Of a stretch of 64,000 bases of DNA, positions 53,558 to 64,000 are shown piece after piece (position 1 is the stretch's first letter; each line of letters begins with the position of its first letter). Made by a program: the position numbers and the translations under genes. The notes under the pieces are model-generated. The model was not told the DNA's origin and searched no databases. It worked only from the letters and a program-made list of their open reading frames with translations. The stretch comes from Rugalucina vietnamica (lineage: Eukaryota; Mollusca; Bivalvia; Lucinida; Lucinidae): NCBI GenBank assembly GCA_964017185.1, contig OZ024880.1, positions 40,390,329 to 40,454,328 of the forward strand, in the 5' to 3' direction.

Positions 53558-54380
53558 AGTCAGACGGAGGGTCAGATTTTGATAGATATTATGAATGACC
53601 ATGGTTTGGAACAATTAGTCAATTTCCCCACCAGAGAAAGAAATACTTTGGACTTAATTTTGACCTCTCTTCCTGGTCAGTTTGCAGACATTCATTCCAC
53701 GGATAAGCTCAGTGATCATGACATTGTTTCTGGCACATTGAAAATTGCTATCCCCCCTATAAAGAAACCTAGGAGAAAGTGTATCGTTATCAGAAAGGTG
53801 ATTATGAATCTATGAGAGCAGAAACACTTAAATTTGCAAAGGAAAGATACTTCAACGGTTACTCAGATACTCGGTCGGTCCAGGAAAATTTCAATCTCAT
53901 TACATCGTTTATTCAGGAATCGGCAGATAAACATATCCCCTCAAAAACTAGTCGCTCAGTTTCCTCTGTCCCTTGGATAACACCTGAAATAAGAAGGAAG
54001 ATTCGCAGAAAAACTGCAACTCATGCAAAAGCTAAAAAGACTGGCAGTGCAAAATTTAGATCTAAATTTGAATCTTTACGGAAAGAGAGCAAAGCTGATA
54101 TCAGGAAGCAGCATGATCTTTACGTGAACAACTTGGTAGATGTTAAGGCTAATCCTAGAGATTTTTACAGATACATAAACAGTCAGAAAAAAGATACCCA
54201 AGGTATTCCCCAGTTGAAAAAGAGAAATGGAAGTGGAATTGCACAATCCGAATTTGAGAAGGCGGAATAATTTAATGGTCAGTTCTCGGATGTATTCACT
54301 AAAAGTGAAAACAAACAGGTCCCTCTTATGGATAGATCTGCCCCATTCGTGCATGATATTGTGGTCACAAAGGAAGGGGT
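53558..54380 (+). pseudogene. LINE endonuclease-linker fragment, inverted relative to 55004-60600
   Basis: Encodes HGLEQLVNFPTRERNTLDLI, SDHDIVSGTLKI (endonuclease end), then after a one-base loss near 53785 YRYQKGDYESM, PSKTSRSVSSVPW and DFYRYINSQKK, with a TAA near 54268 and a break near 54380. It is closely similar to the minus-strand LINE at 56560-57600, so the two form an inverted pair. Truncated at both ends. Confidence 0.75.
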
Positions 54381-55003
54381 ACATCCCTTCTATGCCATAT
54401 ATAGGTAGTCCCCCCCCCGAGGTCTCCGACATTAGGTAATTGATTGTATCACGGGTACAGAGGGTGTTAGGTACGAGTTGACTAGAAAGCTGTTATACGG
54501 TGCGCCGAAAAGTAAGCGACAGAGCTCTACGATACAACAGAACAAAACTATGTGATAGTCTGTGTCCAGTCAAAAGACAATGATATGCTCCCAGGCTGAT
54601 GCAAATAATATTGGACTCCCAGTCGATAATCCAGTACGATAAAAGCTCAGACAAAGCCATCACATTAGAATGTCAGTGTAGAAAACTGTGTTTTTCGCTC
54701 CATTGTGAACGTTATAAGAAGCTGGGACTGGTAACTAATCGTCAGTGAAGAAAGTTCTAAAAGACTGTCCACTGACTGACCCAGCTGGCTTGTCCTAAAA
54801 GAGATTTTTAGAAGTTTTACAGTGCTGTACATATACAAGACTTTATAAGTTGTTTTACTGTAAATACGTTGAGGGATACGGTTTAGACTGTACAAAAAGG
54901 GTGGTGGCTTTTGCATCTTTTTAAACGTGATAAACTTTCTACTACTCTGTGAAGAGGTGTTCCATTCTTGGAAGAAACTATACAACAACAACAATATGGC
55001 GGA
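54381..55003. other. spacer between inverted LINE copies
   Basis: No ORF or repeat recognised. The C-run and TATATAGG near 54395-54418 mark the break of the LINE fragment. Confidence 0.4.
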
Positions 55004-55060
55004 GTCAGAATCAGAATCAGAATAGTTTACACCAGGGGGATGGGGCTTGACCGGAGGGGA

Positions 55061-58000
55061 TTAGTCCCGAGCTCTCACAAGAGAAGTAAATTTAGACACA
55101 CAATCATCTGACAATTCAGCAGAGGAGATCAGAGTATCAGGGAGTTCATTCCAATCTCTAATGGTCTGGGGGAAGAAACTGTGTAAATAGGCATTTGTAC
55201 TTGCTGAAGGTATCTGAAATGCCAAGGAGTGTTGATTCCTACAACGCCTATTTTTGGGGATAAGGTCATCTGTGGGTATTTTTGCTCTCCCTTTTAGACC
55301 TTTGTAAAGTAATATAATTCTATTATCCTTCCTTTTTTTCTGCAGGGATTCCCATTTTAGTTTTTTAAGGATGCCAGTCATACTACCTTTTTCATATGTA
55401 TAGTTCCTAGTTACAAACGTAGCCGCACGCTTTTGCACCTTCTCCAAGTCATCTGTCAGACCTTCATAATGAGGATCCCAAACTGAGCTACCATATTCAA
55501 GAAAAGGTCTCACCAGACCTTTATTGGCAGCTTCTCTCACATCTTGGGGGCAAGAAAACAGATTTCGTCTCAGAAAACCAAGGGTCCTATTGGCTTTGGT
55601 ACATACATTGCTGATGTGAGTGTTCCTTTTTAAATCCTTAGTTATTGTTACACCAAGAACTCTCAACATTTTCCAGCACAGTACCCTCAAGCTTGTAAGA
55701 AGCCTGAATTTTACTAGTACGTTTATATGTCAGCTGCATCATGTTGCACTTGACAGGTTGAAATCTCATACCCCATTTCCTGGTCCAACTACCTAATCGA
55801 TCAATAATTCAATATCCTTCTGAAGTTTCACTGTATCCTCCACATTCTTAATTTCACGATAACAAACACAATCATCAGCAAAGATTTCCGATTCGATATC
55901 TGAGGTGATATCATTTATATGCAACGAAAACAACAAGGGGCCAAGAACGGCGCCCTGTGGGACACCAGATACAACAGGAGCCCAGTCTGATTTAATGCCA
56001 TTAACCACAACTCTTTGTTGTCTATAGCAAAGGAAGGCATCAATCCATTTAATTGTCTTCCCACCAATTCCATAACTGAACAATTTGCTTTTAAGGACTT
56101 CATGCGTAGGAGTGTCAACAGCTTTTTCAAAATCCAAGATAAATGTATCAACCTGACCTTGATTGTCTAAGATTTTTGCCCAGTCATCAATCACTGTAGC
56201 TAACTGGGTTTCACAACTATGGGATTTCCTGAATGCATGTTGCCTGTCTGACAAAAGTTTATGATGATCCAAATGGGACATGATATTAGAACACACTATA
56301 TGGTCACCGGTCCCGATAGCGTAATGGTTAGAGCGTTCGCTTCGGAAGCGGGAGGCGCGGGTTCTAATCCGGGCCGCATCATACCAAAGACGTTAAAAAT
56401 GGTACCAGTGGCTACCTTGCTTGGCGCTCAGCATTAATAAGGCAAGCACTGGCTTCTCTTCTATCAAAAAGATAACTTCATGATGGGAGCTCCATGTAAT
56501 ACTCTGTTTATGAGGTGTTTGGAGTACTTGGCAGATTCAGATATGTTCCAGAAGTTTGCAGGGTACGCAGGTCAAGGAAACTGGACGATAGTTGCAAGCA
56601 AGAGACCTGTCAGCCTTTTTGAACAGGGGACAAATGTTTGCTAAAGACCATTCTTTGGGGATTTCACCCGAGTCTATTGACTGTTGAAAAAGATGTGCAA
56701 AAGCAGGACCTAGCTCAGATGCCAATTCCTTAAGGACTCTAGGATGAAGCTCATCAGGACCTGAAGCTTTCGACGGGTTCAAACCTTTCAGAAGTTTTGT
56801 GTCACCTTCTTTGGATACCACTATGTCTTCCATAAACGGGGCTTTTCTATTCAAAAGAGGGACCTGGATATGTTCAGTTTTGGTGAACACATCCGTAAAC
56901 TGACCATTGAATTCACCAGCCTTTTCAAAATCTGATTCAGCAAGACCACTTCCATTTCGCTTTTTCAAAGGGGGGATACCTTGAACATCTTTTTTTCTGA
57001 CTTTTTATGTACCGACAAAAATCTCTTGCATTAGCCTTTACATCACCAACCAAGTTATTTACATACAACTCATGCTGTTTTCTGATATCTGCTTTGATTT
57101 CTCTTCTCAAAGTTTCAAATTTTGTTCTAAATTTTGCACTCCCAGTTTTCTTCGCTTTAGCGTGAGTTGCATTTTTTCTACGAATCTTTCTTCTTATTTC
57201 AGGAGTTAACCATGGGACTGAGGAAACTGAGCGACTAGTCTTTGATGGGATATGTTTATCCACTGATTCCTGGATAAAAGATGTGATCAAATTAAAGTTT
57301 TCTTGAACCGACCGTGTGCCAGAGTAACCGTTGAAATATTTCTCCTTTGCAAATTTAAGGGCATCACCTTTCATAGATTCATAATCACCTTTCTGATATT
57401 TATACACCTTTCTCTTAGGTTTCTTGATGGAGGAATAACTATTTTCAAAGTTCCAGAGACAATGTCATGATCACTAAGCCTGTCCGGGGAATGAATATCA
57501 ACAAATTGTCCGGGAAGTGAAGTGATAATCAAATCCAATGTGTTTTGTCCTCTTGTGGGGAAGTGCACTACCTGTTCCAATTCATGGTCACTTATAAGTT
57601 CTACCAACTTTGCACCTTCAGACCCTTCAGACACGCTCAATGAAAAACCTTGTTTGTTGAGTCTATCTGGCCAAACAGTATCTCTGAAGTTGAAATCACC
57701 CAAGACATGGACCGAGGGGGGGGGTCTGTTTCCTTTATGTAAAGTTTTCACCTTTTCAAGTTGGTCTTTGAATAACTCAAGTTCATCTATCTTACCATCT
57801 GGAGGTCGATACCAACTTGCCACAAAATGGGAAGTTTTGTTCGCAAATACCTTTACCCAAACTGATTCAGAGCCGTTTTCCAATTCAGTGATCGGCACAT
57901 GAGGAATATCTTTGTGTATGAGTAACATCACACCACCGCCGTCAAGAGTTCTATCTTTTCTATACACATTGTAAGGACAAGTTTCTTGGAACAATTCTGA

Positions 58001-58070
58001 AGTTGAAATAGTGTTGTCAATTTTAGTTTCTTGAATTGCAACAATCTGAGGTTGATGGAGATCAAGAAAT
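55061..58070 (-). pseudogene. LINE endonuclease-RT region, frameshifted
   Basis: In order: LHQPQIVAIQETKID, ASWYRPPDGK, VHVLGDFNFRDTVWPDR and LSDHDIVSGTLK (endonuclease; 57371-58070); a frame change near 57410; KYQKGDYESMKGD, and after another change GLNPSKASGPDELHPRVLKE, ANYRP-like CNYRPVSLTCVPCKLLEHI; then past the SINE RQHAFRKSHSCETQL, FILDFEKAVDT, GVPQGAVLGPLLF and FADDCVCY (55862-55884); a change near 55690; and the C-terminal FLRRNLFSCP...VWDPHY...RAATFV. FADD and the C-terminal block are typical of Jockey/CR1-group RTs. Not functional as it stands. Confidence 0.75.
56303..56540 (+). repeat. tRNA-derived SINE with conserved central domain
   Basis: Flanked by ATATG (56298-56302, 56541-56545). 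The head GGTCCCGATAGCGTAATGGT has an A box, the loop TTCGCTTCGGAAGCG, and the B box GGTTCTAATCC. The body CATACCAAAGACGTTAAAAA and CTACCTTGCTTGGCGCTCAG is one I recall as a recurrent marine-invertebrate SINE. Removal restores LLEHIVCSNI in the LINE. Confidence 0.75.
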
Positions 58071-59491
58071 TAAACAATCAGGTTGGTTTGGTCATACATA
58101 ATGGCCAAGTGTTTGAGTCATGTTTTTTCTGGTCAATGTCCCTCCTGTGTATTTAGCAAGTACTGTGTGGAGCTGAAAGTGCCTCGCTCTATGTCACTAC
58201 ACAGAAATGATAATTATCGAACATGATTTGCAAATGAAGTACAAAAACACACATATCGGTGACAGAAGACCATAAAAAGAAGAACAAGATAGTGTTCTAG
58301 AATGCGATGATACCGTCCTCTGGTCTAAAAAGATTATTTATTATTAATGTGAAACATATCGGCAAATGCGAAAAGTCATCCATAGAGGTTATTAATTTAT
58401 TAACAGGACATCCATCTTGTGTATTTAATTAGGTTCACTATATCAGTTAGTTGAAGTTCAAGAAGCTTAAGTACCATTTACTACTAACTAGTTTGCAAAT
58501 TGTCATGAGTATAGATCTATATATTTTACGTGAAATGGTTAACGACCAGCAGCAGTTTTTGTTTCATTTAAAAAGAAGTACGGACGCTTCGCTAAGGCTT
58601 TAATACGTTATATTTTTCAAACTTCTAAGGTCGTTTAGTGCATATAATATATAAACATAGGCACTAGTTGCACAAACCTTATTTTTCACATGAATTATTA
58701 ATCTTAGACACAACCTATGACTGAAATATCGCCCCCTTCAAAACGGGATACCTTTGGCATCTGAACTTCCAAAATAAATCTACCGTTTATACTTATGTGA
58801 CGTCATTTTTCAAACACTGTGGTCATTATGACGTTATTATTACAAATAATTTATATTAAAAACCAGCATATCAATTTTATGTTCAAATGTGTTGTTTTAT
58901 TAATATAACAGCTAATCGAACTATTCAAGGTTATTACAATCAAGTAAAAAGCCCTTAGTTAATAATTTTGGTATACGACAAAATAACTGCACACGTCACT
59001 TTATGACGGAACGTCGTGTTAACGTCAAAACAATTTTAAAAATTAGAAACATCTTTTTTTCTGATAGGAAATATATATTTTCTACAAGAAATATCTTGTT
59101 TGCAACCTTTTACCAAAAATACAAACAAGACTACACAGCGACATGTATTTCACTTACTAACGTCATATTTACGTCATAATTACTCTCAAATAATTCAAAA
59201 TTGCATTTGCTATAAACGAACATGATGCCATCTTTATAATATTAGCTCAACTGATCAAAATATACAAGTTATGTCCAATATTTACTTTTAATGGGTTCAT
59301 TTAACTCTATTTAAAGACATTTGACTACGCAAAAATGGGTACCATCTTATGTGACGTCACTTTGACGTTAGAACGTCACGAAAAAATTGGAAACATCTTT
59401 TTTCTTAAACAGAATATATTTTTCTATAAGAAAATGCATGTTTCCCACTTTTAGCAAAAATTTGCCACGGGATTACACAGCGGCCTTGACT
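58071..59491. mobile_element. unclassified 1.4-kb insertion in the LINE endonuclease
   Basis: AAAT flanks both sides (58067-58070, 59492-59495). Removing the insert and one AAAT restores LELLAFLDLHQPQ in frame. There are no obvious terminal inverted repeats. The right half holds a tandem repeat of about 345 bp (TTAGAAACATCTTTTTT... at about 59038, again near 59385, each followed by TTACACAGCG or CTACACAGCG) and several CGTCAC/TGACGT phrases. No ORF. Confidence 0.6.
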
Positions 59492-60600
59492 AAATGCCAA
59501 CAACTCAAGTTTTTTACCTCTAATACTATTGATATTTATGCTTGAGAATTTTAACCCACTGATAAATTTATTTTTGTTTGTACCTGAACCACAAGTTTTA
59601 GTACCACAGCTGCTATCGTTTGACAATGGAGCAAATCTATTTTGTTCTTCCAAGTTTAATTGATCAGAAAAGAATGAATCCAAAAAGTTGAAGAAGTCAC
59701 ATTTTGGGCAAATCCATGAACAATTTGAATTTTGTATATTTTCATACTGGTTATCTGAGACAAGGGAGCATTTATTGTGGACCCACATTTCACATTTGTC
59801 ACATTGAACAGCCTTGTGATTATTTAAGACAGCCCCACTGCAAAGGCCACAGTCTGCTTTGCAGTCTGAACAATACCAAGGTTCATTTTCATTTTTCAAA
59901 CTGGAAAGTTCTTTTTCGCTGGGATTTGCACATGTCGCATGAAAGCGCTTTTCGCAGTCATTACATGTGACACATTTGTCGGTAGCTTTACAGTATTTTT
60001 TGCATAGCCGACACAGGAACCTGGGACCTGGATTCATTTCAATGACTCCAGCCAGGATGATGATTTTTTTTTTGATTCAGTTTACGTCCCTTTCAAGCTT
60101 TTTCACTCATATCGAGACGGATCAATCGGTAGGTGGGGCGAAAACCGGAGTACCCGGGGAAAAACCACCTGACACACCCGCAAGCAGAACTTGGCTTGTC
60201 CCACATGTGACTCGTGCCCCGAGCGAGGCGCGAACCCACATCGGTGAGATGATCGAATGACCAAGAACACTGAAGTCAGCGACCTTAACCACTCGGCCAC
60301 GGGGGCCGCCCCAGGATGATGAGGGTGAGCAGGTTGGTTCCCTTGGAGGGCTTAAAACTTTGAAGCCCTTCAGAACTCCTGCGATTGCCAAGCTTCCTTG
60401 AGTATTCCAAAAAGTGTGAAATATTGCCAGAAGTTTTTTCAGTACCTATGTTGCAGTCATGGTTCGGGTCCAAGGAACATGTAGAGTTAATCCACTTCCA
60501 AAAACAAAAGCCTAAAGCAAGGAACAAGGCCAACCTGTAGAACATTATGTGATAAATACAATTTGAACAACAACAACAACAATCTGAATAAGCAACCACA
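59492..60600 (-). pseudogene. LINE N-terminal region: two PHD-like zinc fingers
   Basis: From 60599 the frame reads MFYRLALFLALGFCFW (hydrophobic) ... TNLLTLIIL, then after the SINE AGVIEMNPGP. Zinc finger 1 has CRLCKKYC...CVTCNDC..RFHATC...YCSDC; zinc finger 2 CGLCSG...VQCDKCEMWVHNKC...WICPKC, a PHD. SSININSIRGKKLELLAF then starts the endonuclease. NPGP before PHD-like fingers is common in invertebrate LINEs; the fingers may bind chromatin or nucleic acid. Interrupted at 60064-60310 and at the endonuclease. Confidence 0.7.
60064..60310 (-). repeat. tRNA-derived SINE (Ser/Leu-type head), 12-bp duplication
   Basis: Flanked by CCAGGATGATGA at 60052-60063 and 60311-60322. Reverse complement: GGCGGCCCCCGTGGCCGAGT, GGTTAAGG (A box), GGGTTCGCGCC (B box), a GTGTGTCAGGTGGTTTTTCC body, and an A-rich 3' end. 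The head and body resemble the widespread bivalve RUDI-type SINEs, from memory. It splits the LINE before its NPGP motif. Confidence 0.85.
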
Positions 60601-61164
60601 AGTGACAGTCAAAATATCTAAGATCTACCGGGTTACTGGGGGAAAAGCTCACAATTCACAATACCAGCCGGTTAGCGATCTAGCTGACCAAACGCGCAAG
60701 TTGGCTGGCACTGATCAATGAGCAAGAAAACTTGACAGAAATGCAAAGCAATTCAAACAAGCTGCAAATAAACACCTGGCTGGGTGGTTTCCCTACCTAA
60801 TATGTGTCACTTACAGGAAAAACAAGAACTGATAAACTCAAAATTCAGTAAACTATTCTGACTCAAAGACTCTGACAGAGCAAAGTCAATTTTTGCACTT
60901 ATTTTTTTATTCTCGAATACCCCACCCACTGTATAGTGAATGGCGGGAAAATTTTCAAAGGGCAAAAATCCTCAATAAACTTTGAATTTGTCAATAAATT
61001 GACGACCAGCAAGTATATTTCACTGGTCTCAATCAACCTAAGCTGAAATCTAAACAATTATAAACACACATAAAGAAAGAAAACTTCTCTTTTGTGAGAG
61101 AGAATTCTGACGATCCTTCTTCGCCGGAACCGGAAACCTTTTTCGAACCTCAAGTTTTGTAGCA
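60601..61164. other. no recognised feature
   Basis: Possibly LINE 5' UTR (minus strand), but no boundary or motif was identified. Confidence 0.4.
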
Positions 61165-61470
61165 GCATAGACCTCTCGTCTTCTTCTCCACAGACCACTC
61201 CTCTTCTTCATAGACCTCTCCTCTTCTTCTCCATAGACCTCTCCTCTTCTATAGACCAGTCCTCTTCTCCATAGATCTCTCCACTTCTCAATAGAACTAT
61301 CCTCATCTCCATAGACATCTCCTCTTCTCCATAGACCTCTCCTCTTCTCCATAGACATCTATTCTTTTCCGTAAACCTCTCGTCTTCTTCTCCATAGACC
61401 ACTCCTCTTCTTCATAGACCTCTCCACGTCTCCATAGACCTCTCCTTTTCTTCTCCATCTATCTATCTTC
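61165..61470. repeat. minisatellite, ~21-24-bp units
   Basis: About 14 units of CCATAGACCTCTCCTCTTCT with length variants, next to the 3' end of the LINE at 61500-64000. The minus-strand frames over it are repeat translations. Confidence 0.85.
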
Positions 61471-61499
61471 TGATACTGAGTCGATCAATTTCTGATCAT

Positions 61500-64000
61500 C
61501 ACCTCAGGTGTGGGTGGGTGGCTAAATTTAGAATTTAGTCAAGGGAAAATAAAACATTTGGGGTGGACCATTAAAACTATTTAGAAGATATAGATGAGAG
61601 GCATACTAAAACGCATGCCTCTGGGCTAATGATTTAAATAGAAGCCTTAAATTCCTCAATGGTCTTAGATAGGACCACTGAGGAAGGGAGACTATTCCAA
61701 ACCGGAATAGTTCTGGGGAAAAAGGAATTTTTCAGGGCATCACTATAGGCAAATGGTCTTGTGTATTGTGATTCATGTGATGCCCGAGTATGCCTTAGAT
61801 TGGGTGCCGGGGTCAGGTATTTGTCTTTATCAAGAGACACTGTACCGGAGTGTATCTTGTAGAAGAAGGTTAAGGAGGACCGCTCCCTGCGAGACTCCAG
61901 GGATGGCCACTCAAGTTCGTCTAGCATTTCACCGACGCTACTGGTGTTCCTCCATCGCCTGCAGGTCCACCGGGCAGCAGTCCTCTGCACCTTCTCCACC
62001 ATCTCAATCTGAGTTTCATGATAGGGATGCCAAATAGGAGCTGCATACTCAAGTTGAGGCCGAACCAATGTTTTGTATGCAACTTCCTTAGTATGCCTAG
62101 GTGCCAGTGCCAAATTGCGCCGAAGAAAACCCAGAGTCTTAGTTGCCTTGCATGTAATTTCAGAAATGTGTTGACCCCAATCAAGATCATCTGTGATAGT
62201 TAAACCGAGGTATTTAGCGGACTGAACCTGTTCTAATATTTGCTGATGCAGTGTGTAATTGAAATCTATATGCCTGCTTGGATGTAGCCGCGTCACCCTC
62301 ATTGAATGACATTTGCTAACATTGAATTTCATTTGCCAATCCATTTCCCATTTGGCCAAGCTATTCAGGTCATCTTGTAAAATTTGACAATCCAATGGTG
62401 ACTTGACATTTCTGTATAAAACACAATCATCAGCAAATAGCCGAACAGATGACCTGATGTTGTCAGGAAGATCATTAATGAAAATAAGAAATAGGACCGG
62501 TCCTAAGACCGATCCTTGTGGGACACCAGAAAGAACCGGGACTGGATCTGAGGCACGGCCATCTAATACCACTTTTTGAGAGCGCTCAGAGAGCCACGAG
62601 TCGATCCACTTATGTGTAGATCCTCTAATCCCGTAGAAGTCAAGTTTGTATAATAACCTTTTATGTGGGACCTTGTCAAAGGCCTTAGCGAAATCCATGA
62701 CAATCACATCCGTCTGCCTGTGGCCACGACCCACTGCTCGGTCCAGATTACTAACCAAATCATGATAAAACTGAACTAACTGGGTTTCGCAAGACCTTTG
62801 ACTTCGGAACCCATGCTGACAGTCAGCAAGAATGCCTCCAAGAGCCAAGTGTTTGTTTATGTTGCTATTATATGCTCTAGAGTTTTGCAACAGATACAAG
62901 TAAGCGACACCGGTCGATAATTAGCTGCATCGTATTTCTCACCTTTCTTAAATACCGGGGCTACATTTGCCTGTCGCCAATCGTCTGGTACAGCACCCTG
63001 AGCAAGCGACTCATTGAAGATATAGGTCAGTACAGGAGCAATTTCAGAACTACATTCCTTCAACACCCTAGCACTCAGGCCATCTGGCCCAGGCGCCTTA
63101 TGTATATTCAAATTATTCAACAGTTTAATGACCCCATTGGGGTCAACTGTAATTTCACCCATAGCGGTGAAAGGACTTGTGCCTTTGGAGGGGATTTCAT
63201 CATCTGATTCGCGAGTGAAGGCTGACTGAAACTGCCTATTACAAATATTAGCCTTATCCAAAGTGTCAGTCTTCAAGATACCATTTTCTCTAAGAGTATT
63301 GATCCCAGACGCGTCTTTCTTAAGGGACTTGACAAATGACCAAAACTTTTTTGCCTTTTCATTTTTTCGGGGACAATCGGGATCAGGATTATCATTTTCA
63401 AAGGAGAAGATATTGGTAATATGCTTCCAATATGCATCTCTAATGCTCTTTTGAACATGTGCTCTGAACCGTTTGTAATGGTTCTTAATGTCAGGGCTGC
63501 TTGACTTGCGAGCACGAAAGTAAAGTTTATCACGTTTCCTTATCAAGCGTTTGATCGAGCTATCGATCCATGGTAAGCTATATTTTGTCTTGGTCATTTT
63601 TGATGGAATAAACCTTTCAATAGCCGAGAGAACCTCCGACTTAAAACTGACCCACATGTCATTGACTGACACCTGACTATGGTCAGTTGAAAGGAACGAA
63701 TCCCTATAGCGCGCTAGATGGTCATGGAGACCGTCCATATCCGCTCGTTTATATAGGAAAATCTTACGCGGGGCCTGCTGAATCCGTTTAGCCTTTATGT
63801 CATATTCAATATAGACAATGTCATGATCTGCTTTGCCGATCGGGGGCATCCCTTTAACACGGTTAATTGGGGATGGCGAGTTAGTGAAGAGTAAATCAAG
63901 GGTCTTGTCTTCTCGGGTGTGTATATTTACCATTTGGGAGAGGCAGGGATCCTGTATTATGTCCACAAGTTTAGTCTGAACTGGCCTCTTTTTGACCCCC
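61500..64000 (-). mobile_element. Jockey/CR1-like LINE, runs off the window
   Basis: On the minus strand the endonuclease end enters at 64000, followed by RT, stop at 61634-61636, a short 3' region and GATAGATAGATGG before the minisatellite. A different family from the LINE at 55004-60600, sharing the RT plan. Confidence 0.75.
61634..64000 (-). pseudogene. LINE endonuclease-RT, partial, one frameshift
   Basis: The frame is open to the window edge, upstream of DIIQDPCLSQMVNIHTRED. It continues KADHDIVYIEYDI (endonuclease end), SLPWIDSSIKRLIRKRDKLY (linker), NIHKAPGPDGLSARVLKE, NYRPVSLTCICCKTLEHI, then a frame change near 62870, HGFRSQRSCETQL, VIVMDFAKAFDKVPHKRL, LSGVPQGSVLGPVLF, FADDCVLY (about 62417-62440), AKYLGLTITDDLDWG, TLGFLRRNL and FFPRTIPVWNSLP. 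All RT motifs are intact apart from the one frameshift, so it is a young copy. The upstream endonuclease lies outside the window. Confidence 0.8.

Larger units (their letters stand above)
55004..60600 (-). mobile_element. near-complete Jockey/CR1-like LINE with three insertions
   Basis: On the minus strand: hydrophobic leader and NPGP motif, two PHD-like fingers, endonuclease, RT, and a 3' end with an (ATTCTG)n-type tail at about 55004-55025. It is interrupted by a SINE at 60064-60310, an unclassified 1.4-kb insert at 58071-59491, and a SINE at 56303-56540. Removing each rejoins the protein in frame or nearly so. The 5' end is not determined. Confidence 0.7.

Noticed and set aside
61050..61402. 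Frames rich in Glu/Arg/Gly with MEKRRGLWRR-like repeats
   Set aside because: Reading of the minisatellite in two frames, not a gene.

Overview
The window reads as nuclear DNA of a marine invertebrate, most likely a mollusc and probably a bivalve. It is AT-rich and gene-poor. It holds LINEs of several clades, tRNA-headed SINEs, Helitron-like elements with ~450-bp core tandem repeats and a (GACGG)n tract close to bivalve 'pearl'/HINE-type repeats, and many poly(T) and tetranucleotide tracts. The organism call is inference from repeat content.

Layout. 1-8.7 kb: the tail of a Penelope-like retroelement invaded by two Helitron-like copies and a TA-flanked foldback MITE, then two nested Helitron-like elements. 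9.1-14.1 kb: a mariner relic split by an L1/Tx1-type LINE, itself split by another Helitron-like copy. 14.4-20.6 kb, perhaps to 26.9 kb, minus strand: the only credible host gene, two phase-matched exons plus a possible third, of unknown function. Its introns hold Helitron-like elements, a Tc1-like element and several foldback MITEs with target duplications. 27.1-29.2 kb: an isolated LINE ORF1-like reading frame and a small ORF. 29.5-41.2 kb: an 11.6-kb foldback element with tandem GGGTCGTTTCGCCC terminal arrays and a 9-bp duplication, enclosing a LINE with two intact ORFs (802 and 1218 aa). 42-53 kb: a 4.4-kb long-inverted-repeat element with a dead LINE inside, a mariner-like MITE with X-box-like palindromes, a frameshifted Penelope-like RT and a 5'-truncated LINE. 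53.4-64 kb: two related Jockey/CR1-like LINEs and an inverted fragment, cut by SINEs and one unclassified insertion, with a minisatellite at one LINE tail.

The notable biology is nested transposition. Several elements can be bounded to the base because the broken host repeat or ORF exists uninterrupted elsewhere or rejoins in frame. Four elements (15.5, 24.6, 26.0 and 29.5 kb) share an uncommon build: 8-9-bp target duplications and a short element-specific motif repeated, in three of them as inverted terminal arrays. They may be one foldback, MULE/FB-like group.
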